Under the pieces are notes generated by a model that worked only from the letters and a program-made list of their open reading frames with translations, searched no databases and was not told the DNA's origin. The translations under genes were made by a program, and so were the position numbers. Positions 41,987 to 61,775 of a stretch of DNA of 64,000 bases are shown piece after piece (position 1 is the first letter of the stretch; every line of letters starts with the position of its first letter). The stretch lies in NCBI GenBank assembly GCA_012845835.1, contig JABAKD010000011.1, positions 1,272,001 through 1,336,000 of the forward strand, given 5' to 3'. Source of the stretch: Undaria pinnatifida (lineage: Eukaryota; Sar; Phaeophyceae; Laminariales; Alariaceae).

Positions 41987-42628
41987 GGGGGTGGGGACGG
42001 GAAACGAGGTACTCTAATTAACTAGTCCCCCTTTTAGAACTGCGCCCCCGTTTTCTGGGGGCAAACTATTCGAAGATAGTATTGAATGTGTATTCCAGCA
42101 ATAAAATGGCCGAGAAGTGAAGAAAGAAAAAAGAAAAGGTATGATAGCACACGATCTTACCTTGAAAAGCAGAGCAAGAGTCGGAATGTACTTTTTAGAA
42201 ACACCTGAAAAAAAAAAGGTCGAACACGAAATTACTTGAAAAAGGGAAAACGATCCAATAATAAAACAAAGAAAAAGAAGAAAAAAGAAAAAAAAAAGAG
42301 CTTATCCGCTGACGCTGGGGAATAAATAACGCCCATAGCTGATTCGACGCGAGCCGACGAGGTAATAAAATGCTGAGTTCTTCTCGCGATAAAAAATGAA
42401 GGCACGTATCATACCGTGGTGGGGAGGAGGGAAGAGGGCCCGCTATGCGACCCCGGATCTATGTCACTACTGGGAGGGTGGGCGGGAGTAATGCGAGGAT
42501 AATAAATGGGATGGGAAAATAAACAATAAAATAAAATCAAATAGCTGAGGCAAGGCAGCTTATCACTTCGAGTACAGGAGCAGCGGTAGGAAATTTACCT
42601 CAATCTTTACTAACGTCTGTTCACCAGG

Positions 42629-42893
42629 GCTTTTCGCGGGTCATGACCCGACCCGCGGGTCGGGTCCATCTCACTGGTCGACCCGGGTCGGATCAAACGA
42701 TGTTCGAAATCTCACGAGCCGGTTCGTCGGGTCCATCTCGCCGGTCGACCCGGGTCGGATTAAACGACGTTAGAAAACTCACGGGCCGGTTCGGGTCGAG
42801 TCGCCAGCTATTTTTTAATCTCACGGGCCGGTTCGGGTCACCCTCACCCCGACCCGACCGCGGCCCACAAGCAGTAACCGGACCCGTGAAAAG
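42629..42893. mobile_element. Small GGCTTTTC-ended element built of GGGTCGGGTC repeats
   Basis: The left end GGCTTTTCGCGGGTCATGAC and right end GACCCGTGAAAAGCC are inverted and, as in the large foldback at 33612-34712, flanked by AG. The inside consists of three units of about 75 bp: GGTCGACCCGGGTCGGAT, AAACGA(T/C)GTT(C/A)GAAA, CTCACG(A/G)GCCGGTTCG. Confidence 0.75.
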
Positions 42894-43349
42894 CCAGTAT
42901 AGGATTTGTGACACGTGACTGGATTATTATCTAGGATCAAGTATGGAAATCGGGCAATATTATCAGGGAATATTTCGTTATATGAGTTTTAATTAATATG
43001 GTCGACCAAATTTTCAACAACAAAAAAATCGGCTTTTTTCCGGGCAAAGCTCTATGGGTAGGGTCGGAGTCGGGGTGACGGTATGGTTAGGGATAGAGCT
43101 TAAAGTAGAGTTTTGGGCAGTTATTGTTCTTTTCCTTCTCGTAATACTGGAAGCACACGTGGGCCAAACAAAATTCTCCAGTTCCCATGCTTTGTCCCAG
43201 ACACTAGTTCAGAATTGCGGCAAAGGCGGCTCTTCAGAGCCTTGGTTTCGAGCACCAACAAGCACGGCCCTGTACTCATACCTGTCTCAAAAACGCGAGC
43301 GGAACAATAATATTGACTCATGACCAACTTACTAAATACGAGCGGCCGG

Positions 43350-43418
43350 TGTATCACGCAGTTTGCAAATATGAGTATCGCACCTAAATTTGTCAAACTC
43401 ACAGCTGACACAGTTAGA
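43350..43418 (-). repeat. Core dispersed repeat (TTTGCAAGCTGCG/GCTGTGAGTTCGAC), reversed copy
   Basis: On minus: GTCAGCTGTGAGTTTGACAA..TTAGGTGCGATACTCATATTTGCAAACTGCGTGAT in separate words. The same core is seen at 11985-12050 (+), 15780-15826 (-), 46520-46605 (+), 48155-48205 (+, weak), 57412-57475 (-), 58045-58105 (-) and 58262-58320 (+). Confidence 0.65.
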
Positions 43419-43933
43419 ACGAATTTATCAAAATAACTCAATGGCAATATATACAGGGTGGATACTCGCCCGGGTGGCCCAGAGCCGCTGAAAGAAGAGG
43501 CCGTAACTCTTTCCCAACCCCTAAAATATCCCTAGTCAAATTCCAAGTGCTTTGTCCCCTTTTCGGGAGTGCAGTGCTATACGGGTTAAAAAGAGGCTTT
43601 AAATGTGACTATTACGGAGGACCATAGTAATCACGACCCCGATACACACGAAAATCTATATACCAGACCTACCACAGGTATATATTGCCCTGTTTTTTCT
43701 GGCACGATTTGGTCTTGTTGACTGTGCCCCGTAAAGTGGCTAGTACAGTTATTAGCATTAAGAGCGACTATTAATAGTAGCGATTAGTGCTGACTCAAGG
43801 TAGTAGTTACTAGAAGTGACTGTTAATAATGGTACTTCGTAGTGATGACTGTTGACCAGTAGTGACCAGTAGCGACCAGTAGCGGCTACTAGTGGCTACT
43901 AGTGATTTATTAGTAGTGACTAGTATCCCCCCG

Positions 43934-52678
<8,745 letters not shown>

Positions 52679-52734
52679 CTTGGGAGATGTGGGGGGTAGG
52701 GTGGGGGGGGGGGTGAGGGTCGAGGAGATTTATA

Positions 52735-52802
52735 TGTGAGGCGTCCTTAGATTCATCTTTCGTGAGGAAACTTGGAGTTCCTCGACGGCAGTCTTGGGGG
52801 GA
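52735..52802 (-). repeat. Decayed copy of the Sec14 exon a acceptor and first exon bases
   Basis: In minus sense CCCCCAAGACTGCCGTCGAG GAACTCCAAGTTTCCTCACG AAAGATGAATCTAAGGA mirrors the true exon a start CCCAAG/ATTGCCCTCGAGGAA, CTCGAAGTTGCCTCACAAGA, GCTGGACTTGAGGA about 110 bp away. So this exon has decayed copies on both sides. Confidence 0.8.
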
Positions 52803-53204
52803 GGGGGTAGGGAAGGGGGGAAAAGGGGGAAGGGGGGGGGGAGGGCTCACTTCATGCACGGCCGTGGTCGTAAGACCATACCGAGGGGGGCGCGGGGGGG
52901 AAGGGGGATGAGGAGGGTGGCGAGTGGGGGGGTGGGTGTTCGAATGGCTGTTCAACATTTGGACAATTATACGTCGTTTCGGGTTAGTGGTAAATTCCTA
53001 TGTACTCGAACATTTTGACTTCCGTGCTTGTACGTAGCGATTACGATGCATCACGGGGTTACTTCCGCCTGCCCTTGCCGCTGGGAGACTTATGCGATAC
53101 GCCTGGACCATCTATCTCGACTGGTAGTCAGGAACTAACGAACAGTAGGTGGGGGGTGGGGGGGAGGGATTGGAGTGGGTGGGTGGATGGGTGGGTGGGG
53201 GGTG

Positions 53205-53395
53205 TACCCAGTTTGTGCATGGCCGTGTTCGTAAGATGATAGACCGTCGCATTCCAACTATGCCGGGACGGAGCACGTCGGGTTTTCACCAACCAGGCAG
53301 ACATTGCTTGCACCAAGCGCGAAGCGCCGTGAGGTGTTCGGCGAGCCGCATGAAGGGTGAACTGCATCCTTCCAAGAACCGCTCGTAAGACGGAC
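53205..53395 (+). repeat. Dispersed repeat shared with 10470-10680
   Basis: This is the + copy of the repeat described at 10470-10680, starting near TGTGCATGGCCGTGTTCGTA and ending near CCAAGAACCGCTCGTAAGAC. A partial end (CATGCACGGCCGTGGTCGTA) lies at 52855. Confidence 0.55.
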
Positions 53396-53452
53396 TTCGG
53401 CACCTTGTGCCTACTTTCTCGCTTATGGTATGACAGCGCCAATGGGGGAGGG

Positions 53453-53765
53453 GAGGAGGGGGGGTACTCATTTGTTGCTTTACCTTGCTTGAGTGATTTG
53501 ACCATACCATTGACCACGCATCCCTTTCGAGACCGAGCACCGTTCCTACTAATAGAGACATCTCCAACATTTGGGCGCTCATTAGTATCTCGCTATATAT
53601 TACATAAAAACTGTTTGCTTATCTTATTCGCTTCCTGTTTCGCCGTCTGCGGCCACCATCTATCTCCTAGGATAGCGATCGTTTTCTCGCTACTCTCTAG
53701 TCTACCAAACTCCTCCATGCCATTGACCACGCATCCCTTTCGAGACGGAGCGCCGTAAGGGGGTA
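53453..53765 (-). mobile_element. LINE 3' end, 5'-truncated
   Basis: On minus the end of the LINE protein is readable (MEEFGRLESSEKTIAILGDR and TAKQEANKISKQFL), followed by the CGAAAGGGATGCGTGGTCAA 3' end and a C-rich tract on the element strand (53453-53464). A second short 3' piece (53723-53757) is joined to its other side. It is the same family as 6640-7700. Confidence 0.75.
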
Positions 53766-53769
53766 GGGG

Positions 53770-56325
53770 GGGATTAGTTTCAAATATGAAGCATTGTTGG
53801 TGAAGGGCCGGTTGGATATTTCTTTGTTTGGCGGGGGTGGGGGGGTGAGAGGCGTTTCACATGTAGGCTTCATTGGTGAGGGGAGGATTGGATTCGTGGA
53901 TGTATCAGGAAGGCAGCTCTCGGGAGCTCCATAAGCTCTAGATCACGTCACCTGACATTATATTTGCTGCCATGCATGATCCAAGACATGGTTAACGTAC
54001 TTAATGGTATGCATCGAAGTATACTCAAAGATACCAGGTACAATATTTCGACTAGATGCTACCTGGTATATCATTCCAATATACTGCTGGTAACACGTAT
54101 CGTATACCCTCTTTATACGGCGGCTGGTGCGGCCGGCCTGAAAGTAAAACCGCCCGCAGCGGGGACTACGGACATGACAAAGAAAAACGCCTCCACCGGA
54201 TGCCGCCTATACCGGGGACCGGGGGCATAACAAAAGTTTGTTACAATTAAACAAGTGATCATACAATAAAACCACTTCGACTGGGGACAGCATAAATCTA
54301 ATACCGCCTCCACCGGAAACCGCCTGCAACGGGGACAAACTTGAAGTAATAACGCCTCTACCAGGCGCCGCCTGCATCGGGGACGGGGACGTATTAAAGC
54401 GCATTTTATAAAAACGCAGTATCGCGTCTACAAGGGGAAGAGGAGACATACCATACCCCCCCAAAAAATAAATAAGGTGATACTGCCACCATCGGATTTC
54501 GCCTTCATCGGTGACATACGGTAGAATAAAAGTAACACCGCCTGAGCCAGGGGTGCAATAAAACTTATCCCGCTCCTCTGGGGACAGAAGACTCCTGCCT
54601 GTCGTTGCTGCTGTGCAAGCAGTTTAGTGTAATAGCTGTAAGTTACGAGGGCGAGTATAGTCGTATCCGGCAATGGAGGCGTCATATATGGACTGCACTC
54701 CAGGCAGCACACGCCGTAGCCTAGGAAATGCACAGACAGCAGAGCAAACCTCACGATTGTTTCCGGCCGTAGCCTCTGTACGGTTTACTGTAGCTACATA
54801 ATCGCGCGCTCGTGTAAACTAGGGTCATTCCGAACGAGCCAAAAAAACACAAAAATCGTAACAACAAAAAACTCGTTGCATAGAGAAAAAACGAAAAATG
54901 AACTAGAACCGATGCCATGGTTCATGACAAAATAAACTGCGTTTTTGTAAAGAGAACGTGACGTAAAACGTCCACATATGTATGACATAAACGTGACGAA
55001 TCAAGCATATTGTGCAATTCGATGAGAGTCGACAAGGAACGAAAGGGCCTTCACGCCTTCCCACGATAAAAATGAAGGCACGTACCGTAGTGGGGAGGGG
55101 GGGGAAAAGCCTGCTTGGTAGTGACCCCCGCATCTGAGTAATGTCCAGGGAGGGAGATAGAGAAAGAAAACATGCCAAGCTTATATGTGACGAGAAAAAC
55201 AAACGTCAAGAATTGTGATTATGTGCGTCCGTTAGGAAAGACTCTTACAGCCAGCAGCGACATTTCATGTCTCTTCTCATTCGTCGCCTCTGAGATATGG
55301 CTCTTTTTTCTGATTCTACACAGTAGGTCCCATATGGAGCTGATGGAACCGTCTACGACCATCCTCTTGACGCCAACTGAATTTGGCTCGGTTTTGTTTC
55401 CCTACCTACTGCTGGCTGTAGACTCACGGGCGGACTTAATATGACTCTTTTTTGTTTATGTAAAATAGATATGGAGCCGATGGAAGCGACTACGATCATT
55501 CTCTGACGCCAACTGAATTTTGCTTGGCTTTGTTTCCCTACCTACCGCTGGCTGTAGACTCAAGGGCTGAAAAATGACAATGAGCTAAAATGAGAACAAC
55601 AACAACAACTTTAGGTGGATTTCGGCAGCGGAAAGCGGAAAGCGGAAAGCGGGGAATTAATCGTCGCCTGTCAGGCGCACGCGGCGCTGCATGTGTCAGG
55701 CACCAATATCACAAATATTCCAAATTCAACGACGACATGAGCGCAACGAAATGATACTCTACTTGTCTATCTACGTTGTCGAATGACAATGTTGGCAATG
55801 GATTACAGAAGTACACCGATCGCGGCGCTTAGTACTGATAGCCGATAAGTCAACAAGCGCTCCCATCGCTTGATGCAGCTTGATGTACAGAAGGCGTCGG
55901 CGAACCGGGCGAAACTTTTTTGTAAACGCGAGCCGGCCACAGGGCACGCACTAAACTATGCTAGATTTAGTGTTGCCCCCGTTTTGATGTGGCCGTTCAA
56001 ATGGAAACCCCGATTTTGGTGGATAAAATCGAGTGGGATCAGGGTCCTTGGTGGCCCTTGCCGGTGGCTAAATCTGTACCCCCAGGGTCAGCTTGGAGGG
56101 GTCAGGTCCAGGTGGGGTCAGCTCGGCGTGGCGTTCCTGTTTTGATGAGGCCGTTCAAATGGAAACCCCGATTTTGGTGGATGAAATCGGGCTAGGATCA
56201 GGGTCCTTGGTGGGCTCCTGCCGGCGGCTATATCTGTACCCCCGGGGCCAGCTTGGAGAGCTCAGGTCCGGGTGGGGTCAGCTCGGCGTGGGATCAGGGT
56301 GCCAACCGGGACCAGGGTTAGAATC
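53770..56325. other. Intergenic stretch, no gene supported
   Basis: GACGCC/CGCCTCCACCGGA..CCGCCTGCA.CGGGGAC units at 54160-54400 form a short minisatellite. An M5-type end is at about 54824-54850. A repeat shared with 42390-42480 is at 55065-55150. A direct duplication with ATGGAGC(T/C)GATGGAA and TTTCCCTACCTAC.GCTGGCT lies at 55330-55440 and 55465-55570. Two units of about 155 bp (GGCCGTTCAAATGGAAACCCC) lie at 55990-56290. The missing first exon of the Sec14 gene may lie in this interval or farther right. Confidence 0.5.
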
Positions 56326-56326
56326 C

Positions 56327-56620
56327 TTCCACGCTAGGGGTACAGAAGATTCTAATATTTTTCTGAGCTCCTAACATGAGGATATCTGTCAATATCTCAA
56401 CCGAACCATGACCTCGAAGACATTCCTTCGCGCAACCCGACCAACATTCCCATGCACTATTAAGTATTAGCATAGTCAGTCTTACAGTAAGACAAACAAC
56501 ACTCGTATGATTACCATCCTATCCGATAGTTCCACACTTGAGGAGCTCAACCCGAACGTTCTCAGAAACGTTCTCAGAAACGTTCCGCCCCAAAGGGCAA
56601 AACCCCTACCGTGTCATAGG
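56327..56620 (-). mobile_element. TIR element, family M3
   Basis: The ends are CCACGCTAGGGG and CCCCTACCGTG. Inside are GCGCAACCCGACCAACATTC, TCGTATGATTACCATCCTAT and AACGTTCTCAGAAACGTTC, matching the element at 16853-17191 in reverse. Confidence 0.7.
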
Positions 56621-56882
56621 ATGAGTCGTCGGTAAAAGCGTCTGCATGCGAAATTCTCACACAGGCTCGTGGCGCTTGGCATCCTGATCCCACCCGGACC
56701 TGAGCCCCCCCAGACTGACCCTCGGTATACAATTAGCCGCTGGCGGGGCCCTGCTACGCAATCCTATCGCACGCGACTTTCTCCACCAAAATCGTGGCTT
56801 CCGACAGAATGGCCACAGCAAAACAGGACCAACACTACGTACTGCTGTTACACAACTACTACTAAGGCTGCACTAAGCCGGC

Positions 56883-57207
56883 GTCCCCGGTGTTTCAGTG
56901 GTAAGCCGCGTAACTATTGAGGTCGATGCCGAAGGTTCGAGCCCCGCGAGGGACTCTTCCTTACAATTTGACAGGCCGAAAGCACGCGAAGAGCGTGAGA
57001 TGGCGGAATTCCACGCAAATCGACGAGCATAAAAAAATCGAAAAATAGTGAACGCTGAACCCTATGCGCGATAGCAAAAAAAGCATGCACCCGGGGGGGG
57101 GGGAGACACCCGTGACCACGGCTTGTCCAGAAGGTCCTTGAGAGTAAAACCTCTTGAGAGTTGAGCTGGAAAGAAAATGTGATGAAGAAAAAAAACATAA
57201 AACACAA
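56883..57207 (+). mobile_element. SINE with a different tRNA-like head
   Basis: The head is GTCCCCGGTGTTTCAGTGGT ... GGTTCGAGCCCCGCGAGGGA (box A and box B-like). The body is recognisably the one at 7716-8024 (AATTTGACAGGCCGAAAGC, GAACCCTATGCGCGATAGCA, CCACGGCTTGTCCAGAAGG) with indels, then an A-rich end. Confidence 0.7.
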
Positions 57208-57261
57208 AAACTGGTATGCAAGGGCGACGGTGCGACCGACCGACTGACGGCGCGAGCGACG

Positions 57262-57383
57262 ACGGCGGCAGCGCAAAGCCGCCAATAACTATCAACATCA
57301 GTGTCTGACCTGCTCGTGGGTTTTCGGCAGCGCAAAGCCGCCAATAACTATCAACATCAGTGTCTGACCTGCTCGTGGGTTTT
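57262..57383 (+). repeat. Near-perfect 59-bp tandem duplication
   Basis: GCAGCGCAAAGCCGCCAATA ... TCAGTGTCTGACCTGCTCGT occurs twice with no difference seen, so it is very recent. Confidence 0.9.
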
Positions 57384-57708
57384 CTCCCACACAGACTTCT
57401 GTCTGGCCGATGTACCACGCAGCTTGCAAATATGAGTATCGACCCTTAAATTGATCGAACTCACAGCTGACGTGTGTAAACAGTTATATACTTATTTGAG
57501 TTGAGCCATGACTTGCTAATCGGTACAGCAGTTTATAGATGAGTAGTACACCACCAGAGGGCTTCACGGAACATGGAATGCACTCTCTCGCGAACGCAGT
57601 GCAACGCATGCCATGCCTGCCTCGTTATCTCGACCGTCTAAGGTATTTTATGGCATATCATTGTCGTGCACTATATCATGGGAGTCACATATTTCCAAAC
57701 ACTACGCC

Positions 57709-58006
57709 GGTCGCCCCGGTGGCGTATCAGGTTATCCTCGAGCCTGGTATAGGTCAGTTTCGTGAGTTCGAGCCGCGCCGAGTGCATACTCGTACAAATT
57801 CGTTGGGACTTTTTCTTGTGCACAAATTGACTTGCGGAAAGCGCGAGAGCGTGAGTTAGCAACACTCGATGAGAAATCGACGTGCAGTGGGATTGCTGAA
57901 CCCTATGCGCGATAAAAACTGTAGGCAAGAACCGGGGGGGAGAAGGGACGACACATGTGACCACGGCTTGTCCAGAAGCTGGAAAGTAAAAGTGTGAGAA
58001 AAAAAA
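57709..58006 (+). mobile_element. tRNA-headed SINE (copy 2)
   Basis: This is a full-length match to 7716-8024: GGTCGCCCCGGTGGCGTATC head, GAGTTCGAGCC(G)C box B, GACTTGCGGAAAGCGCGAGA body, and an A-rich end at about 57997-58006. Confidence 0.8.
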
Positions 58007-58034
58007 GAGTAATACAGGTACCCTTATAAAATGC

Positions 58035-58330
58035 AAGGCCGGTGAATAACGCAGCTTGTAAAGATGAGCAATGACCTTTAAATTCGTTGAACTCACAACC
58101 TGGCTATTTTGAAGTAGCCTTACAAAGTACGTAACGTGTGTGGCAACCTGACTTTTCTCGAAAAAAAGTACGTTCGTAGTGTGTGTGGGCCGCACAAAGA
58201 CTTTCTATCGTTGCAAACTCTCATATCTTCTCGTACAGATTTTATAACTAATTTTCAAGGACGTCAGCCGTGAGTTTGACGAATTTCAGGTCAATACTCA
58301 TCTTTGCAAGCTGCGTTGTTGGTACTCGTA
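58035..58330. mobile_element. Foldback-like element made of two opposed core repeats
   Basis: The arm at about 58040-58110 (ACGCAGCTTGTAAAGATGAG, AAATTCGTTGAACTCACA) and the arm at about 58260-58325 (TGTGAGTTTGACGAATTTCA, CTCATCTTTGCAAGCTGCGT) are inverted copies of the core dispersed repeat around about 150 bp of unrelated spacer. It lies right behind the SINE at 57709-58006. Confidence 0.6.
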
Positions 58331-60260
58331 ATATACTATATTGTACGAACGGTAGCCGTTCCAGAGGTGCTGGACATCATGTCTTGTTGTACTATCAATA
58401 GAGGTGGCCGTGGAGTCTCGATAGAATCAGGTGACAGCGAGACGGGCAAACCCGTTCCCCGCCGACAAGTATTCACTCTGTCGACTCTCATCCGCCTGTA
58501 GAAGCACCTCCCGTTTGCCTCAAGCCACTTCTATCGTTTGCCCTTGGTTCGCCGTCGAATTTGCCCACAAACCTGGCGTGTACCACACGTCGACGAAAGA
58601 GTGCAGGTAATAAAAATATCTTGAAAATTCTGAGCGATCCTCTCTCTCACACACACGTTGAAGTTCTCCCGTTTTGGTTCTTCCGTTGAAGTTCTCCCGC
58701 TCTTCCCCCCCTGCATCTGTTTCGTCGTTGTTCGTCATTTTTTTTTGTCGTTCGTCATGCTTTACGACATTACGTCATATGTTAGGCCATATCGGACGAA
58801 TAGGCAATAAAAGGTTGACCACTGGCCATTGTGTTGACTACGCTCTGCGCTCGTTCCTGGGTCCATCCAGTGGGCCGCTGCTGTACGTAGTGAATAAAAC
58901 CCGTGACCTCTGAATTCTGAATACTACTGTAGCTTATTCTGAAGCTACAGACTACAACCTATGCAGTTTGCAGCTGGCAGAATCGATGCCCACCTGTGGA
59001 AATACGAATACCTGGTATACTTTTTTGGTTTTGTTACGCACGTACCTGGTATGGTACGACTCAGCGCGGAAAAGTAAGGACCGTTTGGTATTGATGTTAA
59101 GACCACAACAGCCCCTATATTTTCGTACATCTGTAGGTTGTACGTAAATACTGCTAGTACTGTACTGTCGTACCTCTATTAATAGTAAGTGTCTTCGGCT
59201 GCGAGGGACTCCCCTCCAAGCTACGAAATATATGGACAATAATACGGCAGCACATGTTATGTTTGCAACACACCACCGATCGATGCTGCCCTCCGTAAGA
59301 CATAGCTGCTGGTGGTTGTTGCGCAAGGCCAGCAAGCCGGCTCAGATATGCCCTCCGAGGCATGACGGCGGGCAATTGACAGGACCGCCGATCGAATCAA
59401 ATGCCCCGCGCAAGATGTACCTAGTAATATGGTGATATCAACACTATTTCAAATACGTCATCTGTGAGTTCGACCAGTTGAGTGGTCTATACTGAGATGC
59501 TGGTATTAATAAACGCTCCACGTATAGTGCCGGTACAACACCAGTTTTTGATACCTGGTATGTAGCATTTATTTGGCAGCTAAGACTTTCAGGCTCGAGC
59601 TTGTTTTTTGGAGACGAAAATAACAAGATGGGCCCCTTTTACGATGAAAATAGTGTACGGCACACCTTGCCTTACCTATACTACCAGTGAGAGTTCGAAA
59701 CCTGGCCAGGAATAAGAGATTCGCACACGCTGTATCTCTCTGTATCATAGCGTCAGACGAAACGGAGATGAGAGGCACAGGAACAGCATGACGTCGTATA
59801 TACCCCGTATGCAAGGAAAAACCGTGCAATCCCGCACACACGCAGTAGTGGTAAGTTGCAAAGGCTTGCACCCGGTGCAAGCTCCAACATTCGTACTGGG
59901 TACCAAACGCCCGCGGTGAGTCTGCTCACGGCCCACTTCACCAGCTACTCATAACTACTCATACATACACGGTGTCGTAGAACCAGTAAGAATTTGAACT
60001 CGGTTTACGGTAACATCACGTAGACTTGCCCCGGGCAGTATTTCTTCTGTTTCCGACTGCCCCACCTCTTCCTCTGCAGTAAGGCTTCCCTCGTAGCCCT
60101 TCATGCCAGCCCTCGGATCGCTCGGGTGGTACCTGAACATCGCTAAATAGTGCTTAGTAACGTGCCTAGCACGATGCTGCCTGGTTTGGAACTGCTGCGG
60201 TTCCCCATCACGGAAGAAAGCGGAAAAAACGGAAACTTCCGGGGCCAAAATTAGATGCCA
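58331..60260. other. Intergenic stretch, no gene supported
   Basis: AGTTCTCCCGTTTTGGTTCT/GAAGTTCTCCCGCTC gives a short duplication at 58658-58705. Minus frames at 59955-60275 (VFSAFFRDGEPQQF, GSLTAEEEVGQSETEEILPG) look weakly protein-like but match nothing I know. Nothing else is recognised. Confidence 0.4.
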
Positions 60261-60450
60261 AAACAATATTCGCAATCCCCTCGAAGGTAATGCCCTTTTT
60301 GCATTGCGAAACCCTTGTTTGCCCGCTCCTCAAGCCATCGGGCATCGAGCAACGAGTCCATCCTTGGTAATTCGTCGGCAAGGGCGGTGCCCTCAGCAGC
60401 TTCCAAAATGGATGACGTGAGCCATGCGGTGATTGCTTTTGTTTGCCATC
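60260..60450 (-). pseudogene. Coding-like fragment, unknown protein
   Basis: A minus frame reads KAITAWLTSSILEAAEGTAL, ADELPRMDSLLDARWLEER, ANKGFAMQKGHYLRGDCEYC and a stop. Its composition is clearly protein-like. I see no start, splice sites or family, and the neighbouring minus frame is a different one. It may be the end of a broken element or of an unrecognised gene. Confidence 0.3.
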
Positions 60451-60849
60451 GAATGTGAGGTATTTAGCCTCGTCTTGGGCTGCTCAACACTCCGCTGCGT
60501 TGTTCTGCTCTAAGTACTCGTATACGTACGTAAAACGTACGGTACAACACAGAAATTACGACGCGCTAGAGCGTGCCAGAGTGCGTTGTGTCCTCTGCCA
60601 GATGTAGTACTGGAAACCAATGGTGTGTGATTTTGCTCTCCCTCGCGAGAAGCACCTCCTTGTTGGGCAGTTGCTTCCCTAGGTTCCATTTCCAGCAGTC
60701 AGGAAGTATCATGTTTTCTTACAGCGCTTTTCAATTCGAGCTGTACCTCGATTTTTGCGACAAACTACCTGGAATTAGTGCTCGCCTAAGGTCCGCACCC
60801 GTTTTTTTGCCCACTAACCACTCGTAAATCAGAATTCAGCCACTCGTAC

Positions 60850-61495
60850 TGCAGCCGGCCAGGTATACAAACAAACAATCGAGTTTGTGTACTTGGGCGG
60901 GGCTATCACCGCAGACAGAGACCTTAGTATTAAAATAACGCGGCGTCTTCAGAGGGCCTGGGCGTGCTTCCAGCGGTACAAGATGGAAATCTATGATCGC
61001 CCGGGTGTGCGCTTACGGTTGAAGGTGCGGTTGCTGAAAGCTGAGGTGGTCGAGATACTTCTTTACGGTTGCATGCCGTGGAGCCCGAAGAAGCCTGACT
61101 ATGACAGGATACGACAGGTTCACCACTTCATGCTCCTCCGATGCCTTGGATGGCGGAAACGGAAGCGCGACGACCACACCCTATCGTACGCTGACGCGCT
61201 TGCCAAGACAGCTTCCGAGAGCATAGATGCGATAGTGCTCAAATGGAGGATATTGTGTGCGGGCTTCGTAGCACGTATGGGGGAGGAGCTTCTCCCACAG
61301 AGGGTGATGTTTGGGGAGCTTGTTGGGGGTAAGGGCTACTCAGGGGGACAAGAGAAAGACTGGATGGCTCATCTGGAGGAGGATACGTCGGTCTTCGGAA
61401 TGAAATTCGAAGGGTGGCGAAAGGCTGCTCAGAAGGCTGGCAGATGGTTTCGACGAGTAGAGGAGGGAGCCGAGTTGTTCATGCGGAATTGACAT
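60850..61495 (+). mobile_element. LINE fragment: C-terminal part of a reverse transcriptase, 5'-truncated
   Basis: About 210 codons are open from FVYLGGAITADRDLSIKITR through RLQRAWACFQRYKMEIYDRP, LLKAEVVEILLYGCMPWSPK, VHHFMLLRCLGWRKRKRDDH to GWRKAAQKAGRWFRRVEEGA and a stop. The YLG.. , ..LLYG..W and LRCLGW.. blocks are typical of the thumb/C-terminal region of non-LTR reverse transcriptases. The catalytic palm is absent, so the copy is dead, but the remaining frame has no break. It is a different family from the minus-strand LINE at 6640-7700. Confidence 0.85.
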
Positions 61496-61575
61496 GAAAC
61501 GGAGAGGCGCAAAGCCGCAGAGCGACGCGCAAAGGCTGCGGCAGCGCCATCCACCGTCGGCATCTCTAAGCAGCC

Positions 61576-61775
61576 GGGGGGAGGGGGGAGGGGGGGAGGG
61601 GGGAGGGGGGGAGGGGGGAGGGGGGGAGGGGGGAGGGGGGGAGGGGGGAGGGGGGGAGGGGGGAGGGGGGGAGGGGGGAGGGGGGGAGGGGGGGGGGGGG
61701 GAGGGGGGAGGGGGGGAGGGGGGGGGGGGGGGGGGGGGGGGGACGGGGGGAAGGGTGGGGGGGGGAAAGGGGGGA
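61576..61775 (+). repeat. G-rich (GGGGGGA)n tract downstream of the LINE
   Basis: About 200 bases of GGGGGGA/GGGGGGGA units with pure G runs (one of about 22) start about 80 bases after the LINE stop codon. Gly/Glu and Pro-rich frames through it are artefacts. Many G4 motifs are possible. Confidence 0.95.

Larger units (their letters stand above)
41987..43933. other. Gap between the Sec14-like and EXPERA genes
   Basis: This holds A-rich sequence (42110-42300), a CGATAAAAAATGAAGGCACG repeat at 42390-42480 shared with 55065-55150, the small GGCTTTTC element, a reversed core repeat at 43350-43418, an M2-like end at about 43450-43610, and TAGTGACTAGTAG-type short repeats at 43740-43925. No exon is visible. 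Confidence 0.55.

Noticed and set aside
56883-56955. Possible functional tRNA gene.
   Set aside because: Box A and B-like words are present, but the acceptor stem pairs poorly and the sequence continues into a SINE body with an A-rich end; the same holds at 7716 and 57709.
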